The position numbers were made by a program, and so were the translations under genes. 64,000 nt of DNA. Origin: Phreatobacter stygius (GTDB taxonomy: Bacteria; Pseudomonadota; Alphaproteobacteria; Rhizobiales; Phreatobacteraceae). Below the pieces are notes generated by a model, which did no database searches, had not been told where the DNA came from, and saw only the letters and a list, made by a program, of their open reading frames with translations. Below are positions 56,913 to 64,000 of the stretch, in pieces. The DNA is taken from NCBI RefSeq assembly GCF_005144885.1, contig NZ_CP039690.1:2245001-2309000 (forward strand), read 5' to 3'. How positions within the stretch are numbered: the first letter of the stretch is position 1; every line of letters begins with the position of its first letter.

Positions 56913-57353
56913 TCAGTCGCGGGCTTCGCCCAGGAGTTCGGTGAGGAAGGGGATCAGCGGCTCATCGGCCGCGGGCATCGGGTAATCGCGCAGCCGGCCG
57001 GGCTTCACCCAGGCGAGCCGCTGGCCCTCGCGGCCCCGGACGCTGCCCTGCCACCTGCGGCACACCCAGAGCGGCATGAACAGGTGGAAGGTTTCGTAAG
57101 TGTGGCTGGCAAAGGTCAGCGGCGCCAGGCAAGGCTCCTCGACGGTAATGCCGAGCTCTTCATGGAGCTCGCGGATCAGCGTCTCCTCCGGCCGCTCGCC
57201 CGGTTCCAGCTTGCCGCCCGGAAACTCCCACAGGCCCGCCAGCGATTTGCCCTCGGGCCGCTCGGCGAGCAGGATCCGGTTGTCCTGGTCGACCAGCGCG
57301 CAAGCCACGACGAAGACCAGCTTGACGGCCACCGGTGCGCCCGCCGCCGTCAC
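56913..57353 (-). CDS. mutT: 8-oxo-dGTP diphosphatase MutT
   Basis: 146 residues from a GTG start. The Nudix box is complete: [24 protein letters not shown]. MutT removes oxidised dGTP and prevents A:T to C:G changes. The C-terminal [25 protein letters not shown] is the usual MutT end. Its start overlaps the argJ stop (GTGA), so it is translationally coupled to argJ. Confidence 0.94.
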   Translation of the reverse strand: MTAAGAPVAVKLVFVVACALVDQDNRILLAERPEGKSLAGLWEFPGGKLEPGERPEETLIRELHEELGITVEEPCLAPLTFASHTYETFHLFMPLWVCRRWQGSVRGREGQRLAWVKPGRLRDYPMPAADEPLIPFLTELLGEARD

Positions 57354-58600
57354 GAACGGTAGTCGCCGTTGATCGCGACATAGTCCTTGGTCAGGTCGCA
57401 GGTCATCACTTTCGCGGTGCCGCGGCCAAGCCCGAGATCGGCGGTCAGCACGATCACGTCGTGCTGCATCACCCGGCTCGCCGCGGCCTCGTCATAGGCC
57501 GGATCGCGCTCGCCCTGGTGGGCGACGCGGACATCGCCGAAAGAGATCGACAGCCTGTCGCGTTCGGCCGGCTCGCCAGCCTTGCCGACCGCCATCACCA
57601 CCCGGCCCCAATTGGCGTCCTCGCCGGCGATCGCCGTCTTCACCAGCGGCGAATCCGCGATCGACTTGGCGACCTTGAAGGCCGAGGCGTTGGAGACCGC
57701 GCCCTTGACCACCACATGGACCAGCTTGCGGGCACCCTCGCCGTCGCGGGCGACCTGCTCGGCAAGATCGGCCAGCACGGCATCCAGCGCCTTCTTGAAC
57801 CCGGCGAGCCGCCGGTCTCCTGCCGCCGCGATACGCGGAGCGCCGCGCGCTTCCGCAGTGCCGGTGGCGAACAGCATCAGCGTGTCGGAGGTCGAGGTAT
57901 CGCTGTCGACGGTCACCGTGTTGAAGGTCGACTTGACGCCCTTGGCGAGCAGCGCCTGCAGGGCCTCGGCCGCGATCGGTGCGTCGGTGAACACAAACGA
58001 CAGCATGGTCGCCATGTCGGGCGCGATCATGCCGGCGCCCTTGGCCATGCCGTTGATGGTCACCGTGGCGGCACCGAGCTTCGCCGTGGCGGTGGCAACC
58101 TTGGGGAACGTGTCGGTGGTCATGATGGCGCGGGCCGCATCCATCCAGCCGCCGGGCTTGGCGGCCGCGAAGGTCTGGTCGAGCACGCCTTCATATTTGG
58201 TCGCATCGAGCGGTTCGCCGATCACGCCGGTCGAGGCCAGGAACACCTCGCTTTGCTTGCAGCCGGCGGCCTTGGCGGCGATCCTGGCGGTCAGCGCGAC
58301 CGAATCGCGGCCCTTCTTGCCGGTAAAGGCATTGGCATTGCCGGAATTGACCACCAGCGCCCGCGCCACGCCGCCACCGAGATTGGCGCGGCACCAGTCG
58401 ACCGGAGCGGAGGGGCATTTCGACCTGGTGAAGACGCCGGCAACCGTGGTGCCCTTGGCAAGTCCAACCGCCAGCACGTCGGTGCGCCCGCTATAGCGGA
58501 TGCCGGCCTCGGCGGTTGCCAGCGTCACGCCGTCGATGGCGGGCAGGGTCGGCACCGTCTTCGGCGCGAGCGGCGACACGGGAGGCACGAATTTGGCCAT
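57350..58600 (-). CDS. argJ: Bifunctional ornithine acetyltransferase/N-acetylglutamate synthase
   Basis: 416 residues. ArgJ recycles the acetyl group in arginine synthesis. The self-cleavage site with nucleophile Thr is in [21 protein letters not shown], and the N-terminal part has [15 protein letters not shown] and [14 protein letters not shown]. The start at 58600 follows GGGAGG. It forms a pair with mutT, as in many alphaproteobacteria. Confidence 0.96.
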   Translation of the reverse strand: MAKFVPPVSPLAPKTVPTLPAIDGVTLATAEAGIRYSGRTDVLAVGLAKGTTVAGVFTRSKCPSAPVDWCRANLGGGVARALVVNSGNANAFTGKKGRDSVALTARIAAKAAGCKQSEVFLASTGVIGEPLDATKYEGVLDQTFAAAKPGGWMDAARAIMTTDTFPKVATATAKLGAATVTINGMAKGAGMIAPDMATMLSFVFTDAPIAAEALQALLAKGVKSTFNTVTVDSDTSTSDTLMLFATGTAEARGAPRIAAAGDRRLAGFKKALDAVLADLAEQVARDGEGARKLVHVVVKGAVSNASAFKVAKSIADSPLVKTAIAGEDANWGRVVMAVGKAGEPAERDRLSISFGDVRVAHQGERDPAYDEAAASRVMQHDVIVLTADLGLGRGTAKVMTCDLTKDYVAINGDYRS

Positions 58601-58702
58601 GGGATTTCCTCGGGGACTGCTGGCGATCTCGACTAAGCCCTTAGCGGATCGCACGGATCGCGAAAAGCTGGATGACAGCCGGACAGGCTTGCGGCACGCA
58701 GG

Positions 58703-59539
58703 TCAGAGAATGCGGCCGCGTGCGCGCCAGATCGCCGCGTTGAGTTCGCCGCCGAGCAGGAAAATGGCGGCGAGGTAGTAGAGGAAGACCAGCGCGACCA
58801 TGCCCGAGGCAAGGCCGGCATAGGTGTTCACATAATTCTGCGCGAAGCCGGCGATATAGCTGCCGAACACCGTGCCGCCGATCAGCCAGAGCACCAACGT
58901 GACGACGATCCCCGGCATCACGTCCATGAAGCGGCGCCGGCCGGCCGGCAGGTAGAGATGCACGATGGTCAGCGCGACGATCAGCACCAGCGAGGCCGCG
59001 GCGACCCGGATGAACAGCACGATCCAGCCGAACGGCGCGAGCCAGGGCGCATGCCTGACCGCGGTTGCCCAGAGCAGCGGGCCGAGCACCACCAGGAAGG
59101 CGACCGCCAGCAGCGCCACGGCGCCGACCAGCACATAGCCGATCGATTCGAGCCGGCACATGTACCACCAGCGCATTTCCCGCATGTCATAGGAGCGGTT
59201 GAGGCCAACCCGCAGCGCCTCGACGCCGTTCGACGAGAAATAGACCGACAGCAATACGCCGAAGGTCAGGATGTCGGTCCGGAAGGTCGTCAGCACCGTG
59301 CTGAGCTCATGGGCGATCGGGCGGGCGACGGTTTCCGGCCAGGCCTCGAACAGGAGCTCGGTCACCGTATCGGCATAGGCCTTGGAGCCGAACAGGCCGG
59401 CCAGTGCCGTCACCACGATCAGGAACGGAAACAGCGACATCAGCCCATTGAGCGCAATATGGCTGGAAATTGCCCAGCCATCGTCCTCGAGAAACTGCTC
59501 ACAGGCTTCCCAGGCGATTTTCGCCGCGCTGATGATCAT
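58703..59539 (-). CDS. YihY/BrkB-family inner-membrane protein
   Basis: 278 residues with six hydrophobic helices and the family motifs ISSHIALNGLMSLFPFLIVVTALAGLFGS, FSSNGVEALRVGLNRSYD and YAGLASGMVALVFLYYLAAIFLLGGELNAA. Once called RNase BN, the family is a membrane transporter-like group of uncertain function. The start at 59539 is chosen over 59671 because upstream residues are Arg-rich and non-hydrophobic. Confidence 0.9.
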   Translation of the reverse strand: MIISAAKIAWEACEQFLEDDGWAISSHIALNGLMSLFPFLIVVTALAGLFGSKAYADTVTELLFEAWPETVARPIAHELSTVLTTFRTDILTFGVLLSVYFSSNGVEALRVGLNRSYDMREMRWWYMCRLESIGYVLVGAVALLAVAFLVVLGPLLWATAVRHAPWLAPFGWIVLFIRVAAASLVLIVALTIVHLYLPAGRRRFMDVMPGIVVTLVLWLIGGTVFGSYIAGFAQNYVNTYAGLASGMVALVFLYYLAAIFLLGGELNAAIWRARGRIL

Positions 59540-59670
59540 TCCCAAGGCCCCGATGGCTGGTCTGATGCCGACTGATGCGTGAAACGCGCGCGCTCGGCAA
59601 GTGGTTGCACCGCGCCCTGTCGATCGCACCGGCGTTTGACCCGGCGCCAGCAAGCCGCCATATCCCGGCA

Positions 59671-60567
59671 ATGACCGCGCCGCGCCAGTTCGATCCCGCC
59701 CTTCTCGGCCAGCGCCGCCGCCGCGCCGCGCGCGGCGAGCCGGCCGATTTTCTGCTCCGCCACGTCGCCGAGGACCTGGCGGACCGGCTGATGCTGGTGC
59801 AGCGGCAATTCAGCCGTATCGTCGATCTCGGCTCGCCGACCGACGCCGTCCGACAGGCCCTTGGCGAACGCGGCATGGCCATGGCGATCGGCACCGAGAC
59901 GGTGCCGGCGCTCGGCTCCCGGCGCGCCCGGCCGGTGGTGGTCAGCCAGCCGGACGCCCTGCCCTTCGCCGCCGGCAGCCTCGACCTGGTCGTCTCGGGG
60001 CTCGCCCTGCAACTGGTCGACGACCTGCCCGGCGTCTTCGTCCAGGTGCGCCGGGCGCTGAAACCCGACGGCCTGTTCCTGGCCGCCCTGCTCGGCGGCG
60101 AGACTTTGACCGAGCTGCGCCAGGCCTTCGCCGAAGCCGAAAGCGAGGTCGAGGGCGGCATCAGCCCGCGCGTCGCGCCCTTCGCCGATATCCGCGACAT
60201 TGGCGGCCTCCTGCAGCGCGCCGGCTTCGCCCTGCCGGTGACCGACACCGACAAGCTGACGGTGCGCTACGGCGACGTCTTCGCGCTGATGCGCGACCTG
60301 CGCGCCATGGGCGCGGCCAATCCGCTGGTCGACCGCCGCACCACCCCCTTGAAGCGCCGGACCCTCCTGCGCATGGCCGAGATCTACCACCAGCGCTTCG
60401 CCGATCCGGACGGGCGCATCCGCGCCACCTTCCAGATCATCACGCTGTCCGGCTGGGCGCCGCATGAAAGCCAGCAGCAGCCGCTGAAACCCGGTTCGGC
60501 CAAGGCCCGGCTCGCCGATGCCCTGAAGACGATCGAGATGCCGACCGGTGACAAGCCCGGCGATTGA
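59671..60567 (+). CDS. NDUFAF5-like methyltransferase
   Basis: 298 residues. It resembles the BC-10/NDUFAF5 group of SAM-dependent methyltransferase-fold proteins: FLLRHVAEDLADRLMLVQRQFSRIVDLGSPT, then DALPFAAGSLDLVVSGLALQLVDDLPGVFVQVRRALKPDGLFLAALLGGETL. The human homologue hydroxylates an Arg of complex I subunit NDUFS7 during assembly, so a role in NADH dehydrogenase assembly is likely. The AdoMet loop GSPTD lacks the usual GxGxG. Confidence 0.85.
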   Translation: MTAPRQFDPALLGQRRRRAARGEPADFLLRHVAEDLADRLMLVQRQFSRIVDLGSPTDAVRQALGERGMAMAIGTETVPALGSRRARPVVVSQPDALPFAAGSLDLVVSGLALQLVDDLPGVFVQVRRALKPDGLFLAALLGGETLTELRQAFAEAESEVEGGISPRVAPFADIRDIGGLLQRAGFALPVTDTDKLTVRYGDVFALMRDLRAMGAANPLVDRRTTPLKRRTLLRMAEIYHQRFADPDGRIRATFQIITLSGWAPHESQQQPLKPGSAKARLADALKTIEMPTGDKPGD

Positions 60568-60642
60568 ACCGCTCGACAGAGCCGCAGTGTCAGCCCTAGT
60601 GTCGCGCCCCACATCCAAACCGCACAGATCGGGACGACACCC

Positions 60643-61149
60643 ATGGACATGACAGGTTCGCAGCGCATCGAGGCCCCGCGCGAGGTCGTCTGGGAGGCGC
60701 TCAACGATCCCGAGGTGCTGAAGCAGTGCATTCCCGGCTGCCAGAGCATGGAGCGCAACGGCGACAACGGCTTCAACGCCAAGGCCGTGCTGAAGATCGG
60801 CCCGGTCAAGGCATCCTTCTCGGGCTCGGTGACGCTGTCCGATATCGACCCGCCGAACGGCTACACCATTTCGGGCGAAGGCAATGGCGGCGTCGCCGGC
60901 ATGGCCAAGGGCGGCGCCACGGTGAAACTCGAATCCGAGAGCGAGACCGTCACCGTCCTGCATTATGACGTGAAGAGCCAGATTTCCGGCAAGATCGCCC
61001 AGCTCGGCTCGCGCCTGATCGACGCCACCGCCAAGAAGCTGGCCGGCGAGTTCTTCGAGAGCTTCGGCAAGGTCGTCGCTCCGCCGGCCGAGGGCGAACA
61101 GCCGACCGACGCGAAGAAGAAGTGGTGGAGCTGGAAGAAGAAGGCCTGA
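60643..61149 (+). CDS. CoxG-like SRPBCC protein
   Basis: 168 residues. It has the SRPBCC/CoxG fold: MDMTGSQRIEAPREVVWEALNDPEVLKQCIPGCQSMERNG, SGSVTLSDIDPPNGYTISGEG, ending in AQLGSRLIDATAKKLAGEFFESF. CoxG anchors CO dehydrogenase to the membrane; relatives occur widely without coxMSL, as here. The Lys/Trp-rich C-terminus KKKWWSWKKKA may contact the membrane. Confidence 0.88.
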   Translation: MDMTGSQRIEAPREVVWEALNDPEVLKQCIPGCQSMERNGDNGFNAKAVLKIGPVKASFSGSVTLSDIDPPNGYTISGEGNGGVAGMAKGGATVKLESESETVTVLHYDVKSQISGKIAQLGSRLIDATAKKLAGEFFESFGKVVAPPAEGEQPTDAKKKWWSWKKKA

Positions 61150-61188
61150 CGGCCTGGCGCCATGGCCTCCTGCCCGACCGCCGGCGCG

Positions 61189-61605
61189 CTATTCGGCGCG
61201 CCGCTCGATCGCTTCCATATCGGCGTCCGACAGGCCGAAATGGTGGCCGATCTCGTGGACAAGCACATGGGCGATGACCGCCCCCAGCGTCTCGTCGTGC
61301 TCGGCCCAGTAGTCCAGGATCGGCCGGCGGTAGAGCCAGATCATATTGGGCATGGCGGCGGCCAGCTGCTCGGACCGGAACGGCAGGCCGATGCCCTGGA
61401 ACAGGCCGAGCAGATCGAAATCGGTCTCGGCCCCCATCTCCTTCAGCACCTCCTCGGTCGGAAAGTCGTCGACCTGGATGACCAGCCCGGCACAGAGCTT
61501 GCGGAAGTCCTCGGGCAGGCGCGAATAGGCATCGTTGGCGATGGCCTCGAAGATTTCGAGATCGGGCGCCTTGAGGGCCGCCAACTGGTCATGGGTGATG
61601 GTCAT
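61189..61605 (-). CDS. Zincin-like metallopeptidase family protein
   Basis: 138 residues. The zinc motif HEIGHHFGLSD (HExxHHxGxxD) is near the C-terminus, preceded by LFQGIGLPFRSEQLAAAMPNMIWLYRRPI. This is the short possibly-zincin family common in alphaproteobacteria; the exact substrate is unknown. The start at 61605 gives the family N-terminus MTITHDQLAAL. Confidence 0.9.
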   Translation of the reverse strand: MTITHDQLAALKAPDLEIFEAIANDAYSRLPEDFRKLCAGLVIQVDDFPTEEVLKEMGAETDFDLLGLFQGIGLPFRSEQLAAAMPNMIWLYRRPILDYWAEHDETLGAVIAHVLVHEIGHHFGLSDADMEAIERRAE

Positions 61606-61637
61606 GGCTGTCGGTTCGTTGATGTTGGGTGTGGCGC

Positions 61638-61889
61638 TCAACGGAAATAGGTCCAATAGAGGTAGATCAGGCAGCCGATCGCGCCGATGACGGCGAGCCC
61701 CCGGCCGACCCGCTTGCCCCAGATCTCGGCGGGATCGGTGCTCTCGCCCTTGGCGGCGAAAAAATCGGCGCCGCGCTGCAACGCCGAGCCGAGCAAGGGC
61801 GCGGAATCGCGATGGGCGCGCGCCAGGATGCGCTCGGCCTCCTCCTGCCGCTCGCGGTCCTCCCGGCTGCGATGATCGTCCTGTGCCAT
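61638..61889 (-). CDS. Small membrane-anchored protein
   Basis: 83 residues. A charged N-terminal helix (QDDHRSREDRERQEEAERIL) is followed by a C-terminal hydrophobic helix (GLAVIGAIGCLIYLYWTYF). It resembles small tail-anchored proteins of alphaproteobacteria, function unknown. It is 32 bases upstream of the metallopeptidase gene. Confidence 0.75.
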   Translation of the reverse strand: MAQDDHRSREDRERQEEAERILARAHRDSAPLLGSALQRGADFFAAKGESTDPAEIWGKRVGRGLAVIGAIGCLIYLYWTYFR

Positions 61890-62016
61890 GAACCCGACTC
61901 TAGGCGATTTCGGCGCCAGCGGAAGGGGCCGTGATCGCTTGCCCGTCAGCAAAGCGGTCGGCAAGAGATTGGTATGATCTCGTCGTTATCATCCCCCGGG
62001 GTCACGGGAGGTTTCG

Positions 62017-62268
62017 ATGTTCATCAGGTTGGCCTCGGCCACGGCACTCGCCATCCTGGCTTTCGCAGCCCCGGCGCAGGCCGGCTTTTTCGGCCGGTCT
62101 TACGACGAGCCGGTGATCTACCGCCCGATCGTCAATCCGCAGGTCTATTATTTCCAGCCGGCGCCGGTCCACTACGCCGCCCCGCCGCACCACCGCGTCC
62201 GGGCCGCGCGCGCCTGCCGGCCCGGCGCCCAGCACGGCCAGCCGAGGACGATGCGGCGCTGCCGCTGA
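62017..62268 (+). CDS. Small secreted Pro/Tyr/Arg-rich protein
   Basis: 83 residues with GGAGG before the ATG and a signal peptide (MFIRLASATALAILAFAAPA). The mature part is low-complexity and basic with YYFQPAPVHYAAPPHHRVR. It resembles short periplasmic proteins of unknown function. It converges with ftsY. Confidence 0.7.
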   Translation: MFIRLASATALAILAFAAPAQAGFFGRSYDEPVIYRPIVNPQVYYFQPAPVHYAAPPHHRVRAARACRPGAQHGQPRTMRRCR

Positions 62269-62286
62269 GGCTCTGGCCGCCAGATC

Positions 62287-63471
62287 CTATTCGTCGAGCC
62301 CGACGATTGCGCGCGCGAAGTCCTTGGCGGCGAAGGGTTCCAGATCGTCGACCCCTTCGCCGACGCCGATGAAGTGAACCGGCAGGCCGAATTTCGCCGC
62401 CACCGCCACCAGGATGCCGCCACGCGCGGTACCGTCGAGCTTGGTCATGACGAGGCCGGTGACCCCTGCGGTCCGGCCAAAGACCTCGACCTGGGTCAGC
62501 GCATTCTGGCCGGTCGTGGCGTCCAGCACGAGCAGCACCGAATGCGGCGCCGACGCATCGATCTTGCGGATCACCCGCAGCACCTTTTCGAGCTCGGCCA
62601 TCAGCTCGGTCTTGTTCTGAAGCCGGCCGGCCGTGTCGAGGATCAGCACGTCGGTCCCGGCATCTTGCGCGGCTTTCATCGCGTCGAAGACTAGGCCCGC
62701 AGCGTCTGACCCCTGCTCGCGCGCGATCACCGGCGAGCCGGTCCGCTCGCCCCAGATCTTCAACTGCTCGATCGCGGCGGCGCGGAACGTATCGCCGGCG
62801 CCCAGCATGACCGATTTGCCTTCGGCCCGGAATTTCGCCGCGAGCTTGCCGATGGTCGTGGTCTTGCCCGAGCCATTGACCCCGACCACCAGCACCACGA
62901 AAGGCGCTTTCGCGGCGTCGACCACCAGGGGATGGGCCACCGGCTCCAGCACCTTCTCGATTTCCGCCGACAACACGGCGCGCACTTCGTCCGGCGCGAT
63001 GTCCTTGCCGAACCGGCCCTTGCCCAGGGCCTCGGTGATCCTGGCCGCCGTATCGATGCCGAGATCGGCCTGGATCAGCAGGTCTTCCAACTCCTCCAGC
63101 GTCGCGCCGTCGAGCTTGCGCTTGGTGAACAGGTCGGTGATGCCGCGGCCGAGTTTGGACGAGGTTCGCGACAGGCCGTCCTTCAGCCGCTGCCACCACT
63201 TCTTTTTCGGCTCGCTTTTCGGCTCGTTCCTGAACTCGTTCTTGGGCTCGCGCACATGGGGAACAGCGGGCGGCTGGGGGGCGAGCGGCACCGCGATCGG
63301 CGCGACCTCGATCGGACCGGCCGGCGGCAGCGCCGGGGCGGCCGCAGGCTGAACCGCCGCCTCGCCGGTCGGATGGGACGGCGGTGCGATCTCGGCGGTC
63401 TCGTCACGCCCGAACAGCCGCTTGAGGAAACCGGCCTTTTTCGGCTCGCTGGGCTTCGGCTCATCCACCAT
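62287..63471 (-). CDS. ftsY: Signal recognition particle receptor FtsY
   Basis: 394 residues. FtsY docks SRP-ribosome complexes at the membrane. The N-terminal A-domain is Pro/Lys-rich, followed by the NG domain: SRP54_N bundle from WWQRLKDGLSRTSSKLGRGITDLF, G1 GVNGSGKTTTIGKLA, G3 LILDTAGRLQNK, G4 MTKLDGTARGG and the GVGEGVDDLEPF end. The start at 63471 gives MVDEPKPSEPKKAGFLKRLFG; the frame is open to 63585. Confidence 0.96.
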   Translation of the reverse strand: MVDEPKPSEPKKAGFLKRLFGRDETAEIAPPSHPTGEAAVQPAAAPALPPAGPIEVAPIAVPLAPQPPAVPHVREPKNEFRNEPKSEPKKKWWQRLKDGLSRTSSKLGRGITDLFTKRKLDGATLEELEDLLIQADLGIDTAARITEALGKGRFGKDIAPDEVRAVLSAEIEKVLEPVAHPLVVDAAKAPFVVLVVGVNGSGKTTTIGKLAAKFRAEGKSVMLGAGDTFRAAAIEQLKIWGERTGSPVIAREQGSDAAGLVFDAMKAAQDAGTDVLILDTAGRLQNKTELMAELEKVLRVIRKIDASAPHSVLLVLDATTGQNALTQVEVFGRTAGVTGLVMTKLDGTARGGILVAVAAKFGLPVHFIGVGEGVDDLEPFAAKDFARAIVGLDE

Positions 63472-63522
63472 GGTCAGGCGATCTCTGTGTCGGCAAGCGT
63501 CTGGGCGCCAATATGCTGGCCT

Positions 63523-63565
63523 CTCGACATGTCCGGTTCGACATATCGGATTTCGACATATCGGA
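63523..63565. repeat. Short tandem repeats upstream of ftsY
   Basis: TTCGACATATCGGA occurs twice, at 63537-63550 and 63552-63565, with a diverged third unit at 63523-63536. It lies in the divergent interval between ftsY and the pseudouridine synthase gene and may hold a regulatory site. Confidence 0.6.
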
Positions 63566-63614
63566 TCCCGGGCAGGTTGACTCAAGCTACCCCTTAGGGC
63601 GATCGGTGACGCCG

Positions 63615-64000
63615 ATGCAAGCGCAGAACCCTCAGACCTCGTCCCACCCTGTCGTCGACGACCCGCTCGGGCTGCAGGCCCGAGTGATCCATCGCGACGC
63701 CATGATGCTGATCATCGACAAGCCGGCCGGCCTGCCGGTGCACAAGGGCCCGGGCGGCGGGGCCAATCTCGCCGATCATCTGGCCGCGCTGCGCTACGGC
63801 CTGCCGCGCGATCCGGAGCTCGCCCATCGCCTCGACAAGGAGACCGCCGGCTGCCTGGTGCTCGGCCGGCATCGCAAGGCGCTGGCAAGGCTCGCCGACC
63901 TGTTCAAGGCCAATCAGGTCAAGAAGACCTATTGGGCGGTGGTCGAAGGTGGCCCGCCAGCCGATGAGGGGAGCATCACGCTTGCCATGGGTCCACGCGA
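63615..64000 (+). CDS. RluA-family pseudouridine synthase, N-terminal part
   Basis: Open to the right edge; 128 residues are visible. The sequence MMLIIDKPAGLPVHKGPG and the active-site motif AHRLDKETAGCLVLGR (catalytic Asp in HRLDKET) mark an RluA/RluC/RluD-type synthase that isomerises uridine in rRNA or tRNA. The specific target site cannot be assigned. It is divergent from ftsY. Confidence 0.9.
   Translation, partial: MQAQNPQTSSHPVVDDPLGLQARVIHRDAMMLIIDKPAGLPVHKGPGGGANLADHLAALRYGLPRDPELAHRLDKETAGCLVLGRHRKALARLADLFKANQVKKTYWAVVEGGPPADEGSITLAMGPR

Overview
The window comes from a high-GC alphaproteobacterial chromosome, most likely a member of the Hyphomicrobiales (Rhizobiales). The evidence is the ptsP-prfA-prmC operon next to lysC/ubiG, the aerobic cobaltochelatase genes cobS and cobT, phaR divergent from phaAB, acnA divergent from ccmAB, and DUF2125 and DUF1223 proteins. 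Genus and species cannot be settled from the sequence alone.

Layout. 1-1850: end of an FtsX-type permease gene, a Bax-inhibitor-1 family gene and a tRNA-Thr(CGT). 1827-11512: a foreign element of about 9.7 kb inserted at the 3' end of that tRNA. It has a tyrosine integrase beside the tRNA, near-identical direct repeats (attL/attR) at its ends, and a 10-bp motif near both ends that probably binds the integrase. Its cargo is an AlpA/Xis-like protein, an HNH-like protein, an XRE repressor, an orphan serine resolvase with a res-like site, a large GHKL ATPase fused to a PD-(D/E)XK-like nuclease domain, a pair of unknown ORFs and an AT-rich HEPN-like gene. It looks like a small integrative island carrying a possible defence system.

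11585-29146: housekeeping and accessory genes, including an acetolactate-synthase-like enzyme, an EamA transporter, prmC, prfA, ptsP, a secreted hydrolase, lysC, ubiG, a cold-shock protein, a UbiH-family hydroxylase, a beta-propeller protein, a ChaC-like protein and a DUF2125 protein. 29157-35514: a nitrogen-scavenging cluster with a GntR regulator, a split allophanate hydrolase (amidase plus separate C-terminal domain), a nitrate/sulfonate/taurine-type ABC transporter and a PuuE-like polysaccharide-deacetylase-fold enzyme. A near-perfect sigma-54 promoter precedes the allophanate hydrolase gene, so nitrogen control is likely.

35664-49241: a CAP-domain lipoprotein, a DUF1223 protein, acnA, ccmAB, a GST, a J-domain protein, cobS-GNAT-cobT, a phytase-like esterase, a MOSC protein and rpmF. 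49319-64000: a GlcG-like protein, a gamma-glutamyltransferase, a c-di-GMP protein with a degenerate GGDEF motif, phaR/phaA/phaB (polyhydroxybutyrate synthesis), mutT/argJ, a YihY/BrkB protein, an NDUFAF5-like methyltransferase, a CoxG-like protein, a zincin-like metallopeptidase, ftsY and the start of an RluA-family pseudouridine synthase cut by the window end. Many long ORFs antisense to these genes are GC-driven shadows and are not listed.
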